Shown: positions 20,801 to 29,461 of the stretch, one piece after another
Position numbering within the stretch: the stretch's first letter is position 1
How the letters are laid out: each line of letters opens with the position of its first letter
Assembly: GCF_001949145.1 (NCBI RefSeq)
Contig: NW_019091361.1
Location: forward strand, 451,551-481,438
DNA: 29,888 nucleotides
Source of the DNA: Acanthaster planci
Taxonomy: Eukaryota > Echinodermata > Asteroidea > Valvatida > Acanthasteridae
Reading direction: 5' to 3'
Translations under genes and position numbers: made by a program
The notes under the pieces: generated by a model
Databases searched by the model: none
The model's input: only the letters and a program-made list of their open reading frames with translations
What the model was told of the DNA's origin: nothing

Positions 20801-23800
20801 CTTCCGTCACTCAGCCAGTTGACATTGTAGTTGAAACACCACCCTACCCGGACAAGAAAATCACTGAGCCCAAGACAGTTGCTGTTCAGATTCGTTTGAT
20901 GGACAGTTCAGTCAGCAACACCATCAAGTTTACATATACACCTAAACCCAAAGGTAACAAATTACGTCTGAAAAGAATGAACATGCTGCGTTTAAATGTC
21001 TGATAAATTAACTAATGACATCCTTGTGGAAGAAATAGACATATGTACTGAAAGAAATATGTCGCAGTGTCTTTTGTGCCTCAGGAATATAAAACATTTC
21101 GATATGTAAGACTGTGTTGGCTCCCCAGGATGTTGAAACTTTCTTTTTGGCATAACAAAACTGAACCACAGCAACCATTTCTAAAATGTTCACTGACTGA
21201 TATTGACAGAAATTTTTTGTTTGCATCTTTGCATCTTCAGTTCTGATTGTGTGATCTATATATAGAGTGTGTTGAGCCTAGATGGTGTGGTTCATGCAGT
21301 AAGGGTGTGGCCTGTGCATTAAGGATCAAGTTTGTGGTTTATCCATTTAGGGGTGTGGTTTATGTGTAGAGGATTTGGTTTATACATTTGTGGGGATGGT
21401 TTAACCATTGAGGGTGTGGTTTAACCATTGAGGGTGTGGTTTATCCATTAAGGGATGCGGTTTATGGAGAGAGGGTTTCTGACCATTTTCTTGTTTTATT
21501 GTCAGGAGTGACTAAGATTGATCAGAAATATAAACTCAAAGAGCCCATCTATGTGCGTTACTTCACCTGTCCTGATGTCTCAACAGATGTGAAACCAAGT
21601 AAGTTTATCATAAATCATCCCATGGGTTCATTTCAATAGCAGTGTGGAATCAGGTGACGGAATAAACACAAACAGCATAGTTGCAAATAACTCCAGAGCA
21701 CATGAAGGCTTCCTAAATTGCCTTAATGGGTAATTCTGGTACTCATTTATTCCTGTGTTTATACAATAAAGTGGCTGTAATCGGCTTTAGCCTACATTCA
21801 GTTGAAAATAGAGTTGGAATTGGAGATGATTTTTTTCCATAGAAATCAATATGTGATAATCTAATCTTTACAGGCTACATCAGGGGATGTAAATCCCAGG
21901 GGATGGCAAATTATATTCTTCTTTACCCTTTTGACAGAGGGGGATAGGGGTGGACTTTTTAATCACTCGCCCCTAATCACACCCCCCACAGCTATTTGAT
22001 GATGAGAACTAAAAAAACGATTTTATGTTTTTTGAAAATTGTACTTCCCAAAATGTACTAAATTGTACTGAGAAAATGGAGAAAATAAGGGTACAACTTA
22101 AAACATTGGGCATGTCATTTTGACGTCAGTTATTAAGGCACATATACATGTACATCAGATGTATGTGTGGCATCATGAACATCACTTTTGGTGTAATGAA
22201 GATTGCATCCTCCTTCCTATCCTCATTGTTGATGCGTTGTATTAGAATTATGATCTTGTACCGCTCGTTGCTATCCGGTTCAAAAGTGACTTCGTCACAA
22301 AGGCGGATGTGCCATGATTTGCAGGCTCTCATTGGACAATCGCTGAAGTTGAGCGTTAACTTCTGGTTCTGTGATTCCATGTAAACGGCTATCAGTGCAT
22401 GTAACCCTATGTGCAGTGCACACGTGCATTGGGCGTTGTTTAAACTGAAGTGACGTCACACTTGCGAACCTGATAGAGTCATGCCATTGACTTATAACAT
22501 TAGTAGTGTGTAACCATGATTTGCTGCCAACAGCCTTCTGCAGCCACATCCTTGCTCAATTATGATCAAGTTTTTGTTTTCTAAATTTCTAGTGCAAGTA
22601 CATTTAACCAACATTTACAAATTTGTTTCATTTCAGTTTTGAAAATGGCAGTTGATGGAAAGGATACTGAGAATTCAGTGTGTGACCCAGTATATGTCTA
22701 CAAACGAGAACCAAGGACATTGAAGAAGGCCAAACCAGAGAAAGGGGACGCTGCATGCCAAACAGAGGAACGATATCTCCGGACTGATCTCGGACTGGAA
22801 GGATACGATTCTGAAGAAGAAATTGGAATAGCTGATGACAGGGTTGATTACAATCGTCTGGAGAGGTACAGATCTTTAATGATGGAGTCTGAGTCACCAG
22901 CCAATACTTCGCTTACAAATGGCACTGAAAGACTTGTACAAACAGGAGCTGGCTTGTCTCAACATGATTTCACCCCAAAGGGAGTTCTTGGTAGCTTGCT
23001 GTCTTCAAAATCAAACCATTCAGCCAGTTCTGTACGGAATCAAGTGGGTGTCCATACTTCATCTCGTGGGAACAGTAGTGCTTTTGAGAAGCTTACCAGG
23101 GTCCTGTCAGAGGTTAACCTTGACTCACAATCACGATGTGAAGGAGAAAGTTGCTCACACAGTGAAAGCCTTGAAAAATCGGTTGGCAACTGTAGTTTTA
23201 GCTCGGACAAAGACATCAAAGATAATCAAGAAGAATCTCCACCAACAGATAATCAAGTTGTTGATGCCTTTATCAATTCCACAACCAACTGTTTGTTTGG
23301 TCGATTTCAGTGTGTATTTCTCATTGAGACTACCCCTAAAGTGCAAGAGATTGTGCTACGACCACCGGGAGCAGCCAATGTACCTGACCTAACTGGAAGT
23401 TCCTTATACATTGCATTAGCAGACAAGACAAAGTTTCCCATTAACATGAACCCAGAAGGCTTAGTTGCAGTCAAGGATATCGAGGAGAGTCAGTTCCAGG
23501 AGGAGGCATATTTTGACTGGCACCGTTTGAAGCAGAAGAATTTGATTAACATCATTGGACTGGTGAAGTTGAAAGCTGTACACAGTGTTATTCTTGAACT
23601 TCCAGAAGAGGGTTGCCTGGTGGGATATATATCTAGAACAGATCCTGCTATTCTTAAGGGGAGTGCATTGAAGTGGATTGAGCAGATTTCTAAAGCTTTA
23701 CAACAGCTTCACGATAGTGGGCTGGCTCACCAGGAGATTAGACTAGAGAACTGCCTGATATCAGGGGGAAATGATCTCATACTGAACATTCCATCCAACT

Positions 23801-26800
23801 TGATGATGGATGGAACACAGATGGAAGTAGGTTCAGCTAAAATGCAAGATGTTCACTCATTTGGTGTTCTTGGACTGAATTTGCTGAAATATTGTGGTGT
23901 TATGGAAGATATTTCTTCATGCTTAGAATTTTTCCAGGATGACAAAATGACTAAAGCACTAACTATTCAGGCTGTGGTAAAGAAGTTACAGTGTTTCAGT
24001 CAACAGCCATCAAAGATGGTTCCATCCTTCGAGGTTGACCCTTCAAGCCCAACTCATGAGTTGTCCAATCAGAATGCAAATTTTGACTTTGATCCTGAAA
24101 GCTACTCCCTCTCTCTTACCCCAGATAGTGGCCTTGTCTGTCCTCATGAGATTAAACATCCTGCTGTCAGTTCGTTGACACGTGCAGAACGAACATACTC
24201 AAGTAGCAGTCGGGAGTCGGCATTCTCAGATGCTTCATTGAAAAGTGACGACAGCTTGAATTCCGTACGAGCCAATTCTGTTGTTACAAGTCAAGGGGAA
24301 ACTGCAGCAGCAACACCGACTAGCTCTCAGGAGGGGGATACACCAGATGGTCATGGGTCTTCTCCTCCTCAGGAACCTGAGGAGTCAGAGATGGGTGATG
24401 AGGGGGATGGGAGGAGTGGAGAAGATGGGAAGGAGGAGTCTAATGGGCAAGATTGGGATCATTACCAGAATGATAAACAAGATGACAGCTTCAGAAGTCA
24501 CCTGCGCCCTCCTAGGGTCATGAAATGCGTTGATCACACAGGGGGAATTCTGGAACTTTTTGATGGGGAAGTCTGCTTGGAAATTCCCCCAGGAGCCTTG
24601 AGAGATGGACAGGTGGAAGAGATAACTTTGAGTGTAGTCTGGAATGATAAGCATATACCACCACTAAAGCTGACTGACATGAATGCGGCCCCAATAGTGC
24701 AGTGTGGACCAAATGGTCTTCGCTTCGAAAAGCCAGTGCTTCTTAAGCTTCCTCACTGTGCCGTGGTACCAGACCCCAAACAATGTAAAATGACTGTCCA
24801 TTACAGCGAGACTGGAGAAGGTAAGATTTAAAAAGAGTCTTGGAATCAACAAATGATTAAAAACAGACACAGAAAACAGCAAGCAAACAGCTGAATAAAT
24901 TAAGCAATTCATGAAACAATGCTTTCTTGTGGCTTTGTGTGTCATGAATACATGTATGCATGATGCAGAGTCTAAAAAGAAGTTATTCATTGCCTTTAAA
25001 TGGTATTTTGCTTACAGCTTTGCCATATCTGAAAAACGTGATGGATTTTTATATCCTGTGTTTCATGTTCTAATTTCACATTGATTTGATTAATTACTGG
25101 CAGTCAAATGACGAAAGAAGTCACATTGACAAAATATGCTATACTACATACATACCTCATAGACCTGGCCATTACAGATATGTTGCATCATTTTCAAGAA
25201 CACCTCTTATATTTGGCACTAATAATCTTTTTCATTTTGTATTGAGAAATGTTCTTGGCACATGTCTATCATATGTGTAATTTTGAAATATCTAAGAATA
25301 AATTATTTTTTCTCCAATAGATCAGGGTGAGCTACCTCACTGGGAAAGAATATCAAAGCCTGAAGATTCAAACATGGCTGTGGAATACCACGACCGATAC
25401 TTTACTCTCTCAGTCAGTCATTTCTGTGAGTTTACTGTAACCATTGATGGCAGTGGAGAAGAATCCCTTGCCAAAAACATTATGATTGTTGGCTATGGGC
25501 CCAAACTTAAAAGTTTTGATGAAGATCAACAGATACGTGTCTACCTGTATGAAGATAATGAGATCATCAGAGAAGTAAGTAGCTCATAACATTTTGCTGT
25601 CTTAGATCTTTTATAATCGAATTTGATCATGTGCAACCAGCTGATTTTCTAAAATTCTAAAATGCAAGTCGGCAGTGATCTGATTTCAATTTTTTTTTTC
25701 AAATTTGTGGATAACATTGGTGATGTGGTCAGTATATACATGTACACCTTATCCCAAATCCTGAACTTTCAGGCAAAATGTCAGAGCCCACCTAATCCCT
25801 CGTTATGCAGCTGACCAAATAGGACCTTAAAAGTACAGTGTTCTGAATCACAATGCAGATGTTCAAGTTGTTCATACTTATTCAGAGGGAGGAAAAAAGG
25901 AGAAAAGAAAAAGGAGGAGAGTTTTGTGTATTTCTTTTTTTTAATGCAGAGAATACATCAAGAGGAGCAAAACCTTGGTGGAAACCAGCTGGATGGACCA
26001 GTAAAATACCAATTTCATAAGTTACATCGAGGAAGCATGATTATTGAAGTGAAATTTCACACTGCATCATGGTTACTTACGTCAGCCAGACAACGGGTAA
26101 GTTGTTGAACTATAAAATCAACAATTTGGTATCAAATGCCTCTTTTCAGGTGGCTTCAAATTAAAATATTCTGCTTGAAGGTATTTATGTATTCGTCTGG
26201 TTTCTGGAAGAATCACTGACTCGCCCCAACACTAATTAAGGAAGATGTTTCTCAGCACTCACCTAAATTTCATACAAAAGCTCACAAATCCATTTTGACC
26301 TTTTGGCAAGTGTCCATGGGGATGAACTGCTCTCTGGGGATATACATGTCTCAGCCTTTTAAATTGCTAATTCAGAATTAAGCAGACTTTGTCTGTTGTC
26401 CATTTTGGCAAGGTACAGCTTAGATTGAAAAAAACAAAACAAAGAAAAAGTACACAGGTATTTTTGAATTCCCAAAATGTGGGAGTGGAGTTCTTAGGTT
26501 TTGCCTTTCGTGGATCTAATCGTATAAACACTTTATACTAAGTGGTGTTGGAGAGTTATGAGGAAAATGTCAGATGCAGCCCTTGTAAAGTTATGGGCAA
26601 GTTCACACTTTCTAAAAATGTGCTGCTTTTGATTTCATCTTAATGACTCATCAGAGTGTCATTTCAAACAGTGCTAGTCTTTCATTCAGGTATTGATGTT
26701 TTATTTGTTAAGTCATAAAATGTGCCCTTTTTTGATCATGTCTACCTTTACAGGTGGAATTTTCCTTCAGTTATATGTGGAATACGAAGCCCTGGAATCG

Positions 26801-28316
26801 ATGTAAGTTTACCTTCAGTAACTCCACCAATAAAGCAACACAGTTTAGGTGTGACATTGAGGCCAAACAAAAGGACAATGACGATATAGCACAGATAGAA
26901 ATATCCAACCATGTCAAGGTAAACCTTTATTTTCTTCTTTGTTTTATGAATCAAAATTTAATGCAGAATGCACATGTGTTTTGTCTGCCCAGAAAAATCA
27001 TTATCTTAACCCCTTTAGGTGAGAGAATGCACCGTGTTCCCAGTCTTTTCTCATACTTACACTCCCAAATATTCTTTTTTTTCTTCAGAAAGTGAGAACT
27101 ACATGTACATTGTTGTTCTTGCCCGACACTGACTTCATTTCTTTTGCCTAAATTTTGTTTTATACAAAAAGTTCTTCTTAAATCTAGTTCTCATACTGTT
27201 TCAATTTGTATTGAACCATGAGAAACTTTGTTTTCATATCCTTGTGGTCTGTGGTTTTCATTTCAGATATCGTCAGAGGCGAGTTGTCCAGAAGCCAGAG
27301 GGTCTGCCAGATGTGATGATAAGGCATCATTTGATGCACCTACTTGGCCTTGTGGAACAACGCATATATCATACCGTGAAAGCCAGATGTATAGAAGGGA
27401 TTTATCTTATGAAGGGAGTGGTTTTGGTGTGCCTCTTTGTGGTAGCTCATTGCAGACACAGTCATCTGGGTTGGGCCTGAAATCTGCTGAAGAGTTCGGT
27501 GCTTTCTCCCTTACATCTATTTGTTCTGAGACTCTGAGCAAGCCACTCATTCCATTTGAAGTGGAAAGGGATCTTTGTGTACTCCTAGATCCTGAGGGTC
27601 CGGCAGGAATAGGAAATAACTGGAAATTATTAGCCTCTCTATTTGGAATTAATAACAATTATATTAAATTGTGGGAGAGCAAGCGTTCTCCCACAAGTCA
27701 GGTTTTGAGTGTTATCCAGCATGAACGAAAGATCCAGTCACTTGCCGATCTTAAAGAAAAATTGACAGAAATGAGAAGGCTTGATGCTGCCAAAGTGATA
27801 GAAGACTATGAAGTGCAAATGTGTAATAGAAGTACCCGTTCAATGCAGCCAACCAGTGAAGAACCCATGGCCCTGAGCAACACCCCTAGTCCAGATGAAA
27901 CTAAACCTGCCTTAACTGGCAATCGGGAGTTTTTCACACAGCCTCCTTCTACATTTCCTGATCAAAAGTCCATTGAGAGCAGTTCCTCATCAAGCAGTGC
28001 AATGGTTTCAGGCAGCTCCAATCAGAACATGATCCAACTGGCCGGCAGTGATACAGACATGACTGGACAGGGGCTGTCCAGTTCATATGCTCAACATCAC
28101 AGCACACGTCAAGAATTAACGCCTCATCCTGAAACAGTTCATAGCAGTCCACAAAACGATTTTCTGTCTTCACCCAGAAATTCAATGGGTACACCAGACA
28201 GCTGTCTTGAGAGATCAGACAACACACCGTGGAAAGCGCCTACCCAAAGGCTCGCTGACGAAAACAGCAACATGGAATTCTTGAAAGATGCTGTGAAAAG
28301 AAACTTGCATCTCTAA
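14653..28316 (+). CDS. Rel-homology / pseudokinase / ZU5-UPA / death-domain protein (13 coding exons)
   Basis: Joining exons 14653-14841, 15943-16088, 16995-17086, 17614-17748, 18331-18435, 18900-18997, 20815-20953, 21506-21598, 22637-24820, 25321-25574, 25950-26096, 26754-26918 and 27267-28316 gives 4797 nt, in frame, 1598 residues. Order: Rel DNA-binding domain (~20-185), Rel/IPT dimerisation domain (~190-302), basic patch (~354-369), kinase-like domain (~558-786), acidic Ser-rich linker (~800-955), ZU5 (~965-1103), UPA (~1110-1230), death domain (~1340-1430), Ser-rich tail. Rel domains bind DNA as dimers; ZU5-UPA-death blocks in UNC5 form a closed supramodule and PIDD cleaves itself in ZU5. 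A nuclear or shuttling regulator held by its C-terminal half is inference. The ATG at 14653 is the first in its exon, but an acceptor (tttacag) just upstream means a 5' exon may add residues. Tight phase agreement makes one gene much more likely than two. Confidence 0.9.
14842..15942 (+). other. Intron 1
   Basis: It contains GGATTCAAACCC at about 15754-15765, resembling a minus-strand tRNA B box and so possibly a SINE fragment. Otherwise no feature was recognised. Confidence 0.7.
15943..16088 (+). CDS. Exon 2: Rel DNA-binding domain
   Basis: Acceptor cttccctag, donor AG|gtgggt, phase 0 in and phase 2 out. Residues LMDYTGLAQIVWYLV and HPHPYILEGEGCKDGVC follow the NF-kB pattern (NY.G.A.....LV and H.H.L.G..C.DG.C). 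The C-x-DG-x-C spacing is well kept. Confidence 0.88.
16995..17086 (+). CDS. Exon 3: Rel DNA-binding domain
   Basis: The acceptor is gaaactcag at 16986-16994, not the ttttccag eight bases later, which would give the wrong phase. The chosen start joins to exon 2 as IISFPGLYVRSVSRTDIKKT, matching the Rel motif GF.NLGI..V.KK. The second half, LEMRINTLREYLPG, matches the helix that follows (LE.R). The donor is CCAG|gtattt, phase 1. Confidence 0.85.
17614..17748 (+). CDS. Exon 4: end of Rel DNA-binding domain
   Basis: Acceptor ttccatacag, donor AAAG|gtgagc, phase 1 at both ends. YNLNCVRICFQVLCQG matches the Rel signature (DL..VRLCFQ.F), the best conserved strand of the domain. The remainder (about residues 165-188) corresponds to the interdomain linker, usually an S.P(V/I).S..I.DK type segment, which is not conserved here. 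Confidence 0.88.
18331..18435 (+). CDS. Exon 5: Rel/IPT dimerisation domain, first strands
   Basis: Acceptor tctcactttcag, donor ACTG|gtactt, phase 1 at both ends. EPRILSISQCKGSVQGQEEL and TLQVTNLKT follow the Rel pattern L.I.R.....V.GG.EI.LL...V. The second Gly of the GG pair is replaced by Gln. Confidence 0.85.
18900..18997 (+). CDS. Exon 6: Rel/IPT dimerisation domain, middle
   Basis: Acceptor tactttcag, donor AAAG|gtactt, phase 1 in and phase 0 out. DDVFVFFHCESLEPRSSWQA corresponds to KDDI.VRFYE....WE in NF-kB, and FANVISISRQKSK covers the strand leading to the conserved TP.Y motif. Confidence 0.82.
18998..20814 (+). other. Intron 6, the longest intron
   Basis: 1.8 kb between phase-0 exons. 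It contains a 40-bp tandem duplication at 20231-20306 (TATCAGTACCCC... with a CCAGGGGAAAC(C/T)CTGGG dyad). No additional exon with good splice sites was found. Confidence 0.65.
20231..20306. repeat. Two-copy tandem duplication
   Basis: 20231-20270 and 20271-20306 both read TATCAGTACCCC...GGGAATACATTT. The second copy lacks a few bases and has one C-to-T change. Confidence 0.85.
20815..20953 (+). CDS. Exon 7: Rel/IPT dimerisation domain, end
   Basis: Acceptor cgtcactcag, donor AAAG|gtaaca, phase 0 in and phase 1 out. VDIVVETPPYPDKKITEPKT and VAVQIRLMDSSVSN...FTYTP reproduce the Rel ending (IVF.TP.Y.D..I..P..V.V.LRR.SD...SEP..F.Y.P). This is the clearest single match to NF-kB in the gene. The SEP element is degraded. 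Confidence 0.9.
21281..21465 (+). repeat. 20-bp GGTGTGGTTTAACCATTGAG tandem array in intron 7
   Basis: About nine copies; the 3' copies (21389-21450) are the most regular and the 5' copies are diverged in length and sequence. The array ends about 40 bp before the exon 8 acceptor. Confidence 0.85.
21506..21598 (+). CDS. Exon 8: linker between Rel and kinase-like regions
   Basis: Acceptor ttattgtcag, donor CCAA|gtaagt, phase 1 at both ends. It encodes GVTKIDQKYKLKEPIYVRYF and CPDVSTDVKP. I recognise no domain. The KLKEPIYVRYF string loosely echoes the KITEPKTVAVQI strand of exon 7 and might be a remnant of a partial duplication. A 20-bp tandem array sits about 40 bp before the acceptor. Confidence 0.78.
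21599..22636 (+). other. Intron 8, between the Rel half and the pseudokinase-ZU5 half
   Basis: 1.04 kb. No stop-codon exon, poly(A) signal in strong context, or first-exon-like sequence was found that would split the gene here. Splice phases on both sides agree (phase 1). Confidence 0.6.
22637..24820 (+). CDS. Exon 9: basic patch, pseudokinase, acidic linker, ZU5 start
   Basis: A 2184-nt exon (acceptor gtttcatttcag, donor GAAG|gtaaga, phase 1 both ends). YKREPRTLKKAKPEK near 22699 is a candidate nuclear localisation signal. The kinase-like region (about 23311-23997) has VAVK (Lys 612), FQEEA, NLINIIGLV, LHDSGLAHQEIRLENCLI at the catalytic loop, and DVHSFGVLGLNLL for the helix F motif. The loop reads HQE instead of HRD, no DFG follows, and no GxGxxG loop is seen, so catalysis is unlikely. 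NCLI after the loop resembles tyrosine kinases. A Ser/Glu/Asp-rich, PEST-like stretch (about 24210-24500) precedes ZU5, recognised by GGILELFDGEVCLEIPPGAL and IVQCGPNGLRFEKPVLLKLP. A single uninterrupted exon links kinase-like and ZU5 regions. Confidence 0.9.
25321..25574 (+). CDS. Exon 10: end of ZU5, start of UPA
   Basis: Acceptor ttttctccaatag, donor GAA|gtaagt, phase 1 in and phase 0 out. DQGELPHWERI and YFTLSVSHFCEFTV complete the ZU5 pattern (D...W..L, then V.HF..F). His-Phe-Cys at 25419-25427 (residues 1094-1096) lies where PIDD and Nup98-type proteins have the self-cleaving HF-Ser. KNIMIVGYGPKLKSFDEDQQ and IRVYLYEDNEIIRE begin the UPA domain. Confidence 0.9.
25950..26096 (+). CDS. Exon 11: UPA domain
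   Basis: Acceptor tttttttaatgcag, donor CGG|gtaagt, phase 0 both ends. RIHQEEQNLGGNQLDGPVKY and FHKLHRGSMIIEVKF match UPA (E...GG.L...P..L.F......L.L.L), followed by a WLLTSARQR segment as in UNC5 and PIDD. Confidence 0.9.
26754..26918 (+). CDS. Exon 12: end of UPA domain
   Basis: Acceptor tacctttacag, donor CAAG|gtaaac, phase 0 both ends. VEFSFSYMWNTKPWNRCKFT matches the UPA ending (Q.I.F..IW.....HC.F.L). The remainder is a hydrophilic connector rich in Lys and Asp. Confidence 0.88.
27267..28316 (+). CDS. Exon 13: linker, death domain, Ser-rich tail
   Basis: Acceptor ggttttcatttcag, stop TAA at 28314-28316. After a ~90-residue linker comes a death domain (27537-27809): VERDLCVLLDPEG, NNWKLLASLFGI, the UNC5/PIDD-like SPTSQVL turn, and LADLKEKLTEMRRLDAAKVI, which correspond to the helices of the fold. 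The last ~168 residues are rich in Ser, Thr, Pro and Gln, with no known domain. The death domain suggests assembly with other death-domain adaptors; partners cannot be read from sequence. Confidence 0.92.
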   Translation: MSSEASCPEARGSARCDDKASFDAPTWPCGTTHISYRESQMYRRDLSYEGSGFGVPLCGSSLQTQSSGLGLKSAEEFGAFSLTSICSETLSKPLIPFEVERDLCVLLDPEGPAGIGNNWKLLASLFGINNNYIKLWESKRSPTSQVLSVIQHERKIQSLADLKEKLTEMRRLDAAKVIEDYEVQMCNRSTRSMQPTSEEPMALSNTPSPDETKPALTGNREFFTQPPSTFPDQKSIESSSSSSSAMVSGSSNQNMIQLAGSDTDMTGQGLSSSYAQHHSTRQELTPHPETVHSSPQNDFLSSPRNSMGTPDSCLERSDNTPWKAPTQRLADENSNMEFLKDAVKRNLHL

Positions 28317-29461
28317 TTCTAAGGAGAGTCTGACAGTCAAACAGAAGGCAGAAGAATCTGTTGCATTCTGTCGTCATAGTCATACACAAAAGTTATTTGA
28401 AGGAATTTTACACGATTCTTCTTCCAGGTTTGCCATGAGAATGGAGAGCCTTCAATATATGAAGTCCAAGCAATTGCCAAACAGTGTATTTCCTGTTATA
28501 TGTATAAACAATTTCCAGTTTAAAATTTCCAGAATTCTCTGTGGCTATAGTTTTGTGGTTTTTTTGCACATTTTTGAGCGGCAAATCAGCAAGCATAGTT
28601 GTAATGCTAGTATCAGTCCGAGTATCATGTGGTTCGTCTTGTGTAGTAACATTTCTTTGACCATGGTGCAGTTGTTATTGATTGACATTTTATATGCCCT
28701 TTGGCTTGGTGAATAGTACTTTGTATGTACTTGAATTTTTCCCAATTTAGGAGATTTATTATTATCAATTCTTTCTTTACTTATGTGAGTGGCTTGAATG
28801 TCATTCATAAACAGCATTTTCCTAGACCCAGCTCCATACTTGTAGAAATAAAGTTCTGCCAAAATATACCCTTTTCTCAGTCTCTCTTTTTTATCCAAAC
28901 AAATGACCAGCCTGGTGAAAGATGGACTCATTTGCTTTTCAGCATGTACAGTCCCTTCCACTGGATGCCAAGTTTATTCTTATGGCACATAAATCAACAT
29001 TAACTTGAAAAAAGCCTGTAGTGTGAGGTGAATACACTTGAAGGCCCTCTCATTATTAATTGTTACATTTTGACTGACTCTGTAAATTGCATCATTAAAT
29101 TGCTGTTCGGTTATCTCAGTGATAATGATTTTACTCAGATATGGGGAGAAGGAAATATGCATTCATTGGCATGTGATAATGTAATTGGTACAGTGGCACA
29201 TTTCTGCAGATAGCACAGAGTGTGAACTACAAAGAAAACAGTAATATCCCTACAGTTTATCAGTGGCTTTGTACAGAAAATCAGCAACATCTTTTCTAAG
29301 ACTGTAATCATTTTTATTTCTGTGAATGTTTTGTTGGAAGCATAAAATGCAAATGATTATTTTGTACCCTACTCAAAAATGTATATACAGAAGATAATGT
29401 TTACCTTTCGTTTGGTACTCTTTGCAGTGAGGTACTTGACTTGAAGCAACAAGTTAATAAA
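28317..29461 (+). other. Probable 3' untranslated region
   Basis: AT-rich, non-coding sequence after the stop. Candidate AATAAA signals lie at 28847-28852 and 29456-29461; which one is used cannot be told. A small duplication of TTGTTTCTGATCATCA lies just beyond, at about 29519-29552. Confidence 0.55.
28847..28852 (+). promoter_or_regulatory. Candidate poly(A) signal AATAAA
   Basis: The first canonical hexamer after the stop codon of the Rel-ZU5 gene, about 530 nt downstream, in an AT-rich context. A second one lies at 29456-29461. Confidence 0.45.

Noticed and set aside
22919-23392. 157-codon frame inside exon 9
   Set aside because: It is out of frame with the long domain-bearing frame and has no domain pattern.
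14653-28316. Two separate genes: an NF-kB-like gene (to about 21600) and a ZU5-death gene (from about 22640)
   Set aside because: No stop exon follows the Rel domain, no start-like exon precedes the ZU5 part, and the splice phase across 21598/22637 is consistent. Kept as the main alternative to test.
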